Source: Actinomadura rudentiformis (GTDB taxonomy: Bacteria; Actinomycetota; Actinomycetes; Streptosporangiales; Streptosporangiaceae). From it: DNA of 64,000 bases. Position numbers and translations under genes: made by a program. The first letter of the stretch is position 1. Each line of letters starts with the position of its first letter. The notes under the pieces were generated by a model. It was given only the letters and a program-made list of their open reading frames with translations. It made no database searches and was not told the origin of the DNA. Where the stretch lies: NCBI RefSeq assembly GCF_008923185.1, contig NZ_WBMT01000012.1, positions 186,001 through 250,000 of the forward strand, written 5' to 3'. Below are positions 25,149 through 32,215 of this stretch, one piece after another.

Positions 25149-26161
25149 CGGCCGACAGCAAGGTCCGGAACGCGGCCGTGGCGCGGGCGAAGGCCCGGAG
25201 CGCCACGGAGAGCGCCGGATCGGGTGGCGGCGGAAAGCGGCCGAAGCGACGCAAGCTCGTCGTCGCGGCCGCGGTCGTCGTCGCGGCCGCGTCGGCCTGG
25301 GGAGGGTGGCAGCTCGTCCCGAGCGACGACGAAGGTTTCCGGCCGCTGACCGAACGCGAGAAGGTCGCCGCCGCTGCGACCCGGCAGCTGGCCGCGCTGA
25401 GCTCGATGGATCCGGCCCGCGTCGATGAACGGCTCGGCTGGTGGGAGCAGGCCTCGACCGGCACCTTGCGCGCGGAGCTCGCCCGAGACCGGGCCGCCAA
25501 TCGCAAACGATTCGCCGCCATCAGCGCCGCCGCCACCGGCACGGTCGGCTCGCTGGCCGTGACCGCGCTGAACGGCGACTCGGCCACGGTCATCGCCTCC
25601 GTCCGCGTCAAGTTCGTCGGCACGGCGGACTGGCGCACCGAGCAGAGCCGCCGTTATCAGGCCGGGCTGACCAGAACGCCGCAAGGCTGGCGGACCAGTT
25701 CGCTCTTCCTGCTGCCCGTGCCGGCGAGCACCGCGAAGAAGCCGACCGGAGCCCAGCAGACCGGACGTGCTCCGGCGCCGCCCGCACCGGCGGCCGAGGA
25801 CGCGCCGATCCTGACCGACGTGACGAAAGCGGCCGAGGCGGTCTTCAGCTACCGGTACGAAAACCCCGCTGCCACCCAGCAGGCGGCACGTGACGCGCTG
25901 GTCGGAACCGCCGCCGGGCAGTACCAGAAGCTGTTCGGCATCGTCGCCGACCAGGCGCCCAAACAGCGGCTCACCGTCACGAGCAAGGTCCTCCGGATCG
26001 GCGTGATCGAACGCTCTGGGAACTCCGCCACGGTGCTGATCTTCCTCGACCAGACGTCCACGCGGCAGGGCGGCCGCCCGTCGTTCGCCGCGACCGCGTT
26101 GAAGGCCACCGCCCGGGTGGAGAACGGGCGGTGGCGCATCAGCGACCTGCGTTCGACGTGA
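25145..26161 (+). CDS. Mce-associated membrane protein 1, locus 1
   Basis: 338 residues. A basic cytosolic N-terminus (KRPKRRK) leads to one membrane helix (LVVAAAVVVAAASAWGGW) and an extracytoplasmic part that seems to contain two NTF2-like/Mas-type units (about 80-185 and 215-335, each with a YRYENP- or FISAAA-like helix and a beta sheet), so it is about twice the usual Mas length. Mas proteins stabilise Mce complexes in actinobacteria. ATGA overlap with mceF supports cotranscription. Confidence 0.75.
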   Translation: MTADSKVRNAAVARAKARSATESAGSGGGGKRPKRRKLVVAAAVVVAAASAWGGWQLVPSDDEGFRPLTEREKVAAAATRQLAALSSMDPARVDERLGWWEQASTGTLRAELARDRAANRKRFAAISAAATGTVGSLAVTALNGDSATVIASVRVKFVGTADWRTEQSRRYQAGLTRTPQGWRTSSLFLLPVPASTAKKPTGAQQTGRAPAPPAPAAEDAPILTDVTKAAEAVFSYRYENPAATQQAARDALVGTAAGQYQKLFGIVADQAPKQRLTVTSKVLRIGVIERSGNSATVLIFLDQTSTRQGGRPSFAATALKATARVENGRWRISDLRST

Positions 26162-26196
26162 CCCGCGTTCCACCGATGACGAGCAAGGAAGCCCAG

Positions 26197-27036
26197 ATGG
26201 CAGATATCAAGCTCGCGGCCGGCGCACCGGAGCAGTCCAGCGAGACGGCGGAGCCGAACGAGCCGACCGGACAGGCGGAGGAGCCCGAGCTGCCGGAGGA
26301 GCCCGAGGCGACCGAGAAACCGGACGACGAGAAGCCGGACGAAGAGCCGGATGAGACGCCGGTCAAGAAGACGTCCAAGGCACCGGCCAAGAAATCGGCC
26401 AAGGCTTCGACCAAGGAGCCGGCAGAGAAGCCCGCCAAGAAGCCGGCAGGGAAGCCTGCCAAGGAGTCGGCCAAGACACCGGCTGAGGCGCAGGAAGAAC
26501 GGGCCGTGCGGATCCGGATTCCGGTGATCGTCATCACGGATCCGCTGAAGGCGGCGCTGACCCTGCTGGCGCTGGTCGCGGTCGTGACGGCGGGCTGGTT
26601 CGTGTACGACTGGAACGCGGCCAAGGACGACCCGGCCCGCGCCGTGGCGGCGGCCCGCGACCAGGCGCTCGCGCAGGGACGCCAGGCGATGGTGAACCTC
26701 AACACCCTCGACTACCGCGCCGCCGAACGCGATCTGAAGGTCTGGCAGGACTCCTCGACGGGCGAGCTCTACAACCAGATCGCCGCGGGGCGCGAGGGCC
26801 TGATCGCCGATGTCACCAGGAACAAGACCGCCACCTCGGCCAAGATCCTCGAAGCTGCCATCACCGAGCTCGACGCGGCCGCCGGAAAGGCCACGATCAT
26901 CGCGGCCCTCCGCGTCACCGTCACCCCTTCCACCGGGGCGGCCACCACAAGGATCAGCCGGCAGACCGGGCAGCTCACCCGGACCGCCGAGGGCTGGAAG
27001 CTGGCGTCTCTCGGCCAGGCCCCCAGCGGCGGCTGA
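26197..27036 (+). CDS. Mce-associated membrane protein 2 with Lys/Glu/Pro-rich tail, locus 1
   Basis: 279 residues from ATG 26197 (AAGGAAG upstream; ATG 26176 is an alternative). The first 100 residues are a disordered, charged tail that is first acidic (PEEPEATEKPDDEKPDEEP) and then Lys/Ala/Pro-rich with repeats of the type PAKKxAxK. A membrane helix (PLKAALTLLALVAVVTAGW) and a Mas-like domain of about 130 residues follow. The tail is cytosolic by topology. Its role is unknown; locus 2 encodes a protein with a similar tail. Confidence 0.78.
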   Translation: MADIKLAAGAPEQSSETAEPNEPTGQAEEPELPEEPEATEKPDDEKPDEEPDETPVKKTSKAPAKKSAKASTKEPAEKPAKKPAGKPAKESAKTPAEAQEERAVRIRIPVIVITDPLKAALTLLALVAVVTAGWFVYDWNAAKDDPARAVAAARDQALAQGRQAMVNLNTLDYRAAERDLKVWQDSSTGELYNQIAAGREGLIADVTRNKTATSAKILEAAITELDAAAGKATIIAALRVTVTPSTGAATTRISRQTGQLTRTAEGWKLASLGQAPSGG

Positions 27037-27068
27037 GACGCGTCACGACGATAGAGCAGGGGTGTGCC

Positions 27069-27698
27069 ATGAAGAATTCCGAAAAGGCGACGCGCGGTGA
27101 CGAGAAGAATGCGGAGTCGAATTCCGTCCGTACCTCGTCCGGTCGTGGACGGTTCAGTTTCAGCGTGATGGTGCTGGCCGCTCTCGTCATCGCCGGCGGT
27201 GGTACGACGGCATGGGCGGCGAAGGCGAAGAACGACCTGTCCGCCACGACGGCGTCGCAGAACCTGGCGTTGACCGATACCGCGCGTACCAGTGATGTGA
27301 AGGGCCAGGTGGCCAGCGCGGTGTCGACGGTGTTCTCGTACAGCTACGCCGATACCGCCAAGACGGAACGGGCGGCACAGAAGCTCCTCACGGGCAAGGC
27401 GGTGCAGCAGTACAACCAGATGTTCGCCCGGGTCCGCCAGCAGGCACCGCAGATGAAGCAGGTCCTGACCACCACCGTCACCGATGCGGCCGTCGTCACG
27501 CTCAGGGCGGACTCGGGGCGTCTGCTGGTGTTCGCGGACCAGCGCAACACGACCGTCGGCGACACCGCGAAAAAGGACGCCAAGAGCAAGACCGAAGGGG
27601 GTGGCAAGACCGCTGCCTCGGCCGCCGTGTTCGCGGTCGAGGTCGTCCGGGACGACGGAATGTGGAAGATAACCGGCATCGATACTTTCGGCGCCTGA
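27069..27698 (+). CDS. Mce-associated membrane protein 3, locus 1
   Basis: 209 residues. A short charged cytosolic N-terminus (to about residue 30), one helix (VMVLAALVIAGGGTTAWAA) and a Mas/NTF2-like domain (VSTVFSYSYADTAKTERAA onward) ending in a strand that reads AVEVVRDDGMWKITGIDTF. It is the third Mas-type protein in a row. 32 bp separates it from the previous gene, so it is probably in the same transcript. Confidence 0.78.
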   Translation: MKNSEKATRGDEKNAESNSVRTSSGRGRFSFSVMVLAALVIAGGGTTAWAAKAKNDLSATTASQNLALTDTARTSDVKGQVASAVSTVFSYSYADTAKTERAAQKLLTGKAVQQYNQMFARVRQQAPQMKQVLTTTVTDAAVVTLRADSGRLLVFADQRNTTVGDTAKKDAKSKTEGGGKTAASAAVFAVEVVRDDGMWKITGIDTFGA

Positions 27699-27870
27699 CA
27701 ATCTGTCGACAAATCAGTCTTGATAAGTTCCCGCACGCACTTTGTCACTTCGAGGGAATTGCTGTCCACCTTCGGCCAGCAATCCTAATTGGGGGCCTTG
27801 TGGCAATTTGTTGTGCCGGGTTTCAATGAAATACCCGCAGGTAACACGAGAAAATCGGAGGACCGCCCCC

Positions 27871-28671
27871 ATGAAACTCCGGACGAAGAGAACCGCCACT
27901 GTTCTGTTCGCCGCCGGCGCCGCGGCCGCCTTGACCGCCGGCCTGGCACCCGCCGCCTCGGCGGCCCCCGCGGCCCCGGTCCGGGCCGCCGACGACCCGA
28001 TCCCGACGTTCGACTTCTCGGACTGCCCGAAGCTGCCTGACGGCGCCAAGAAGGAGGCGTCGTACTGCATCAACGTCGTCGTCACCAGCGGGAAGCTCAT
28101 CACGGGCAACATCGCCAACGACGTCACCGAGCCGATCAAGATCACCTATTCGAGCGTCGTCATGGCCGACAACACCTACAAGACGGTCTTCGGCGCCATG
28201 CGGACCAAGGAATCGAAGATGAAGGACGGGATCTTCAAGGACCCGTTCACCGAGGTCTGGGGGAAGGCCGAGTACGTCGGCGGGTTCACGGTCCAGCGGT
28301 TCAACATCACCATGGACATCAAGATGAACCTCACCCGGCCGTTCCTCCTCGTCGGCGGATGCTCGATCGGCAGCAACACCAACCCGATCAAGCTCAAGCT
28401 GATCACCGGCACGACCAACCCGCCGCCGCCGAACACGCCGATCACCGGGAAGCGGTACACGGTCCTGTCGACCAACCCGCATGTGGCCAGCCTGACCCAC
28501 GTCGACAACTCGTTCGAGGTGCCCGGGGCCACTGGCTGCTGGCTCGACACACCGCTGCGCCTGGTCAGCGGCCTGGTCAACAGCCAGGCCGGCCTCCCGT
28601 CGGTCCCCGGCAAGAACACCGTGATCTTCAACGAGTACCTGAGCCAGCGGAGCTACGCCGAGCTCAGCTGA
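27871..28671 (+). CDS. Secreted protein at end of mce locus 1
   Basis: 266 residues from ATG 27871 (GGAGG nine bases upstream). Signal peptide (TATVLFAAGAAAALTAGLAP, cleavage near ASA-AP). The mature part is beta-rich with four cysteines (DCPK, SYCIN, GGCSI, TGCWL) and no membrane anchor. The 172-bp gap before it is AT-richer and may hold its own promoter, but location and export fit an accessory Mce role. No family recognised with confidence. Confidence 0.75.
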   Translation: MKLRTKRTATVLFAAGAAAALTAGLAPAASAAPAAPVRAADDPIPTFDFSDCPKLPDGAKKEASYCINVVVTSGKLITGNIANDVTEPIKITYSSVVMADNTYKTVFGAMRTKESKMKDGIFKDPFTEVWGKAEYVGGFTVQRFNITMDIKMNLTRPFLLVGGCSIGSNTNPIKLKLITGTTNPPPPNTPITGKRYTVLSTNPHVASLTHVDNSFEVPGATGCWLDTPLRLVSGLVNSQAGLPSVPGKNTVIFNEYLSQRSYAELS

Positions 28672-28751
28672 TCCCGACCCCGGCCGCATGGCGGCCGGTC
28701 CGGCCCTGAACCAGCGCGCACGCACACCCCCGTGCCTGCCAGGGCCGGCTG

Positions 28752-28827
28752 GCCGGGCGGCGGAGGAGTAGGGCAGATGACGGGGCCCCCGTCCGTTCAT
28801 CCGCGATCCTCTCCTCCGCCGCCCGGC
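28752..28827. terminator. Long 17-bp-stem hairpin
   Basis: Arms GCCGGGCGGCGGAGGAG and its exact complement are 42 bases apart, and the loop contains a smaller GGGGCCCCC element. Likely the main terminator for the mce1 transcript. Confidence 0.55.
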
Positions 28828-28829
28828 TT

Positions 28830-28879
28830 CCGTCATGCCGTGTTCTCCGTCATGCCGTCATGCCGTGTTCTCGGTCATG
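28830..28879. repeat. 25-bp tandem duplication
   Basis: Two adjacent 25-bp units (28830-28854 and 28855-28879) differ at one base (C/G). Each unit contains CCGTCATG at its start and a variant GTCATG at its end, giving a shorter internal repeat. Confidence 0.8.
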
Positions 28880-28892
28880 GGCACCCCTGGAC

Positions 28893-28931
28893 GGGCCGCG
28901 CCTTCGTCTGACCACCCCGAAGGCGCGGCCC
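28893..28931. terminator. Perfect 14-bp-stem terminator hairpin
   Basis: GGGCCGCGCCTTCG pairs with CGAAGGCGCGGCCC around an 11-base loop; CTTGCTG follows. Confidence 0.65.
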
Positions 28932-29051
28932 TTGCTGTGCCGGTTCAGGTCGCCGGTTCAGGCCATGGCCGATACAGGCCCGGGAAGCGGCCCTGTCGGG
29001 TGTTTGACTCACATGCTGATGGATCGTCATTCCCAACGTAAGGAGAACGGA

Positions 29052-29444
29052 ATGCGGCATGTGAAAGCCGTCGCGGCGCTCGCCGTGGTCGGCGCGGTCG
29101 CCCTGGCCACTCCGGCCAGTGCGTCCACCGCGCTGGCGAGCCGGTTGACCCTCAGCATCACGCCCGAGTCATCGACCGGTGGCCCCGGCAGAAGCGTGAC
29201 CCTCATCTGCGAGCCGACGGGTGGTACCCATCCCGACGCCGCGGCCGCCTGCGCAGACCTGATCAAGGCGAACGGCGACATCAAGCGGATCCCCCCGGCG
29301 AAGGGCCACTGCTTGCCGGTCGAGATCCGGGTCACCGCCAAGGCCTTCGGTACCTGGCAGGGCAGGCAGGTCTCGTACAGCCAGTCCTTCACCAACGACT
29401 GCTACGCCAACCAGGCCACCGGCGGGCACGTCTTCCACTTCTGA
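29052..29444 (+). CDS. Subtilisin-inhibitor-like secreted protein (SSI family)
   Basis: 130 residues. Signal peptide (MRHVKAVAALAVVGAVALAT, cleavage near ASA-ST) then a small domain matching Streptomyces subtilisin inhibitors: GTHPDAAAAC, WQGRQVSY and the terminal GGHVFHF. All four family cysteines are present (LIC, AAC, GHC, NDC). The reactive-site position, usually Met or Lys after CP, reads CLPV here, so the inferred P1 residue is Pro. RBS AAGGAG precedes ATG 29052. It may inhibit an unusual protease, or none. Confidence 0.88.
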   Translation: MRHVKAVAALAVVGAVALATPASASTALASRLTLSITPESSTGGPGRSVTLICEPTGGTHPDAAAACADLIKANGDIKRIPPAKGHCLPVEIRVTAKAFGTWQGRQVSYSQSFTNDCYANQATGGHVFHF

Positions 29445-29540
29445 TCGCCACTTCTGATCGGCATTTCTGATCGCACCATGGCGGCCCGAGCCCGCACTCG
29501 GGCCGCGAACCGGAGAGCGGCTTTCCAGGCGTCACGGTTT

Positions 29541-29990
29541 CTAGGCGTCACTGTCCGGTGTGGCGACGGGAGGTTCGCCGGTCCTCCAGACGGGTGTCAC
29601 CGTGACGCTGGAGAACCGCCACCCGGCCGGTGTGCGGACCGCGCCGAAGCGGTAGCGCTCGCCCACGGCCAGGTCCGGCTCGGGGGAGGTGGCGTCGCGG
29701 ACGAAGGTGGCGACCAGGTTCGCGCGCACCGAGGCCTCATCGCCGTCCAGGTCGATGAGGACGTTGGAGATCACATGCTGCGTCCGCTCGAACTGGCTGT
29801 GGACACGGCGTGCCCGGGCGGCGAGCGCCTGGAGTCCCTGTGACCGCCCGCTCTGCGTCTCGACCGTCGCGTCCGGGGTGAAGATCGTGTCGGCGTCGTC
29901 GAAGCGCTGCTCGTCCAGCCACAGGCCCTGCCGGGTGAGCAGGTCGGTGAGCTCGGCGCGGTCGGTGAGGTCCTGCACGTTCGTGGTCAT
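29541..29990 (-). CDS. SnoaL-like / NTF2-fold protein
   Basis: 149 residues from ATG 29990 (GCGAGGTGG upstream). A single NTF2-like cone: LTDLLTRQGLWLDEQRFDDADTIF opens the domain (residues about 12-35) and RFSSVTVTPVWRTG closes it. Such domains act as small isomerases, hydrolases or ligand binders; catalytic residues cannot be assigned. It diverges from a MarR gene with palindromes between them, so MarR control is likely. Confidence 0.78.
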   Translation of the reverse strand: MTTNVQDLTDRAELTDLLTRQGLWLDEQRFDDADTIFTPDATVETQSGRSQGLQALAARARRVHSQFERTQHVISNVLIDLDGDEASVRANLVATFVRDATSPEPDLAVGERYRFGAVRTPAGWRFSSVTVTPVWRTGEPPVATPDSDA

Positions 29991-30030
29991 GGCCACCTCG
30001 CTAGTCGTTAGTCGCCTAAACGTTCGTGCC

Positions 30031-30059
30031 ACTAACGTAAATCGTTAGTCTGACTAACG
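30031..30059. promoter_or_regulatory. Overlapping palindromes, likely MarR operator
   Basis: ACTAACG/CGTTAGT (30031-30049) and CGTTAGTC/GACTAACG (30043-30059) are perfect inverted repeats that share one arm. A third related element, GTTAG/CTAAAC, lies at about 30007-30021. They sit between the divergent SnoaL-like and MarR genes. Confidence 0.65.
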
Positions 30060-30079
30060 CAAGGGGTAGGATCGTCGCC

Positions 30080-30565
30080 ATGAGTGCCGCACATGAGGTG
30101 CCCGCGCGGTTGCGCGGCCTGCCGAGCAGGCTCCTGACGCAGGCGGCGATGCACGCCGATCGGCTGACGGCAGAGGGGCTCTCCCGCCAGGGCGCGCACA
30201 AATGGCACTACGCCGTGCTCGCCTCGCTCCAGGAGTTCGGGCCGGCGAGCCAGGCGAGCCTGAGTCGCCGCACCGGCATCTACCGGAGCGACCTGGTGGC
30301 TGTCATCAACGAGCTTGCCGAGCGTGGCCTGGTCGAACGCGCTCCGGACCCAGAGGATCGTCGCCGCAACGTCATCACGATGACCGGCGAGGGGCGCGCG
30401 CACCTCCGCAAGCTCGACGTGCTGATCGCGTCCCTCCAGGACGAGTTGCTCGCGCCGTTCAGTGAGGCGGAGCGCGAGCAGCTGATCCAGCTTTTGGAGC
30501 GCCTCAACGACCACCACGCCAGGGAGCGTCAACCACAGGTTGACGATCTGAGGGCGTCAACCTAA
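30080..30565 (+). CDS. MarR-family transcriptional regulator
   Basis: 161 residues with the winged-helix core (ASLSRRTGIYRSDLVAVINE, then LAERGLVERAPDPEDRRRN as recognition region and wing). Helical dimerisation ends flank it. It probably represses itself and the divergent SnoaL-like gene through the palindromes upstream. One of the two HTH-ClpN inverted repeats lies within its last 40 bases. Confidence 0.85.
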   Translation: MSAAHEVPARLRGLPSRLLTQAAMHADRLTAEGLSRQGAHKWHYAVLASLQEFGPASQASLSRRTGIYRSDLVAVINELAERGLVERAPDPEDRRRNVITMTGEGRAHLRKLDVLIASLQDELLAPFSEAEREQLIQLLERLNDHHARERQPQVDDLRAST

Positions 30566-30573
30566 GGTTGACG
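30527..30573. promoter_or_regulatory. Two identical-arm inverted repeats before the HTH-ClpN gene
   Basis: CGTCAACC-N3-GGTTGACG occurs twice, at 30527-30545 (spacer ACA) and 30555-30573 (spacer TAA), with centres 28 bp apart. The second ends one base before the ATG at 30575, the first overlaps the end of the MarR gene. Likely autoregulation sites of the downstream HTH protein. Confidence 0.65.
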
Positions 30574-30574
30574 C

Positions 30575-31255
30575 ATGGCGAATCAGGTACGTCTCGACGA
30601 GCTGATCGAGGCGATCAAGAGCGGGCGTTCTCGGGACGCCCTGGAACAGCTGTCCGACGCGGTGCTCCTCGCAGAGCACCTCGGCGAGGTCGCCGACCAT
30701 CTCATCGGCCACTTCGTGGACCAGGCGCGCCGTTCCGGCGCCTCCTGGACCGACATCGGCAAGAGCATGGGCGTCACCAAGCAGGCCGCACAGAAACGGT
30801 TCGTGGCCAAGACCACCGATGTCGAACAAGGTCTCAACCGCTTCACCCTCCGCGCCAAGAGCTGCGTGAAGGCCGCGCACCGGGAGGCCGCCGAAGCGCG
30901 GAACGCCGAAGTGCTGCCGGAGCACCTCCTCCTCGGCCTGCTGAGCCAGCCGGAGGCGCTCGCGGCCAAGGCGATCGTCGCGCAGGGAGTGTCGCTTGAT
31001 GCCGTACGGGAGGCCGCGGTGCTCCCCGATCCGGGCGACGAGGCGCCCGAGCCCATCCCCTACAGCCCGCAGGCGACCAAGGCGCTGGAGTTGACGCTGC
31101 GCGAGGCGCTCCGCCTCGGCCACAACTACATAGGGACCGAGCACATGCTGCTCGCGCTTCTCGAACTGGAGGACGGCACAGGTCCGCTCTCCGGCCTCGG
31201 CATCGACAAGGCGGCCGCCGAATCCTTCGTCGCCGCCGCTCTCGCGAACCTGTGA
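30575..31255 (+). CDS. HTH and Clp N-terminal (ClpN) domain regulator
   Basis: 226 residues. Residues about 57-76 (SWTDIGKSMGVTKQAAQKRF) form a helix-turn-helix. Two Clp-N repeats follow: LRAKSCVKAAHREAAE... with LPEHLLLGLL, and LREALRLGHNYIGTEHMLLALL. There is no AAA module, so it is not a Clp ATPase; proteins of this design are seen as regulators of protein-quality genes in actinobacteria, with the Clp-N part perhaps sensing clients. The ATG follows the inverted repeat directly, so its leader must be very short. The next gene overlaps by four bases. Confidence 0.85.
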   Translation: MANQVRLDELIEAIKSGRSRDALEQLSDAVLLAEHLGEVADHLIGHFVDQARRSGASWTDIGKSMGVTKQAAQKRFVAKTTDVEQGLNRFTLRAKSCVKAAHREAAEARNAEVLPEHLLLGLLSQPEALAAKAIVAQGVSLDAVREAAVLPDPGDEAPEPIPYSPQATKALELTLREALRLGHNYIGTEHMLLALLELEDGTGPLSGLGIDKAAAESFVAAALANL

Positions 31256-31716
31256 GCGGGGCACCGCTCCCCGGTGCGATCCAGTTGCCCGACGGCACCT
31301 GGATACGCGGCCGGGGGCTGCGAAACCCGCGCCCCGACGGCCCGGCGCCCGACCTCGGCCTCTACCTGGGGTCGGACCGCCTTCGCCGCCGCCACGAGGC
31401 GGCACTGTCCTGGTCTCACACGTGGATCGACTGGCCCGACTTCCTCCTGCCGCGCGACCGCGAGCAGGCGATCAAGGACATCCGGGCGCTGTACGAGCGG
31501 GCACGGGCGGGCGCGGCGGCCGAGGTCGCGTGCGGCGGCGGGGTCGGCCGGACCGGCACCGTCATCGCCTGCCTGGCCGTCCTCGCCGGAACGGACCCGG
31601 CGGAGGCCGTCGCCTGGACCCGTGCCACCTACAACCACCGGGCCGTCGAGACCCCGTGGCAACGCAGATGGGTGGCCCGCTTCCCGTCGTCCCAGGGCAC
31701 GCGCGAAGGCGCCTAG
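31252..31716 (+). CDS. Protein-tyrosine-phosphatase-like protein
   Basis: 154 residues from GTG 31252 (GTGA overlap). C94-R100 (CGGGVGR) followed by TGT is the Cx5R phosphate loop and WPD at 61-63 could be the general-acid loop. The His usually before the Cys is Ala. Small single-domain phosphatases of this sort occur widely in actinomycetes. Overlap with the HTH-ClpN gene suggests a joint role, possibly in stress signalling. Its 3' end overlaps the convergent SRPBCC gene by four bases. Confidence 0.75.
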   Translation: MSGAPLPGAIQLPDGTWIRGRGLRNPRPDGPAPDLGLYLGSDRLRRRHEAALSWSHTWIDWPDFLLPRDREQAIKDIRALYERARAGAAAEVACGGGVGRTGTVIACLAVLAGTDPAEAVAWTRATYNHRAVETPWQRRWVARFPSSQGTREGA

Positions 31717-32168
31717 GACGATTCCAGATGCTGCTTGGCGAGCCGCACCTCCTCCTGTACGTCCGCGTTCAGGCGGTGGCGGAGGAGCGGCTCGGCCAAC
31801 CAGCCCAGCCAGGGTTTGAAGCGGTAGTTCAGCGTCCGGATCAGCCTGGTCCCGCCCTCGACGGGGGTGCAGACGAAACTGGCGTCGAAGTCCGTCGTCA
31901 ACCGGGACAGCCGGTTGGCCGGCGGCGGCGCGAGCCGGATGTCGATGCGCTCCCCGGGCGTCCGCCGCATCTGCGAGACCGTGGGCGGCCCCGGGAGCCC
32001 CGCGACGCTCGGCCGGAAGCCGAACTCGGTGAGGTCGCCGTCGCGGCGCACGCACCGGATCGGTCTGATCTTCTTGTCGATCTGGGCGTATCTCTCGACG
32101 TCCATCACGAACTCCAGGAGCTCGTCGGGCGTGCACGAGATCGTCTCAGTGACCGTCACCGTGAGCAT
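31713..32168 (-). CDS. SRPBCC-fold protein (START/polyketide-cyclase-like)
   Basis: 151 residues: TVTVTETISCTPDELLEFVM starts the fold and a long C-terminal helix (LRHRLNADVQEEVRLAKQHL) closes it, with beta strands between. Such proteins bind hydrophobic ligands in a central cavity. No catalytic residues can be assigned. The ribosome site is weak (GAAG). It lies downstream of the epoxide hydrolase gene in the same direction, 47 bp away. Confidence 0.75.
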   Translation of the reverse strand: MLTVTVTETISCTPDELLEFVMDVERYAQIDKKIRPIRCVRRDGDLTEFGFRPSVAGLPGPPTVSQMRRTPGERIDIRLAPPPANRLSRLTTDFDASFVCTPVEGGTRLIRTLNYRFKPWLGWLAEPLLRHRLNADVQEEVRLAKQHLESS

Positions 32169-32215
32169 GTCTTCAGCCTAGGAAGGCCTCAAAGCCCACG
32201 GTTTGGGCCCCCGGG

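Larger units (their letters stand above)
28672..29051. other. 380-bp intergenic region with stacked hairpins and a 25-bp duplication
   Basis: No gene seen. Four structures lie in a row: CCGGCCCTG/CAGGGCCGG (28700-28748); a perfect 17-bp stem GCCGGGCGGCGGAGGAG with arms at 28752-28768 and 28811-28827; a 25-bp tandem duplication with one mismatch (28830-28879); and a perfect 14-bp hairpin at 28893-28931. Together they would end the mce1 transcript firmly and insulate the inhibitor gene. Confidence 0.65.

Noticed and set aside
15106..28671. Horizontal transfer of mce locus 1
   Set aside because: Codon use in mceG is somewhat looser, but there are no integrase, att or tRNA sites and locus 2 shares the style.
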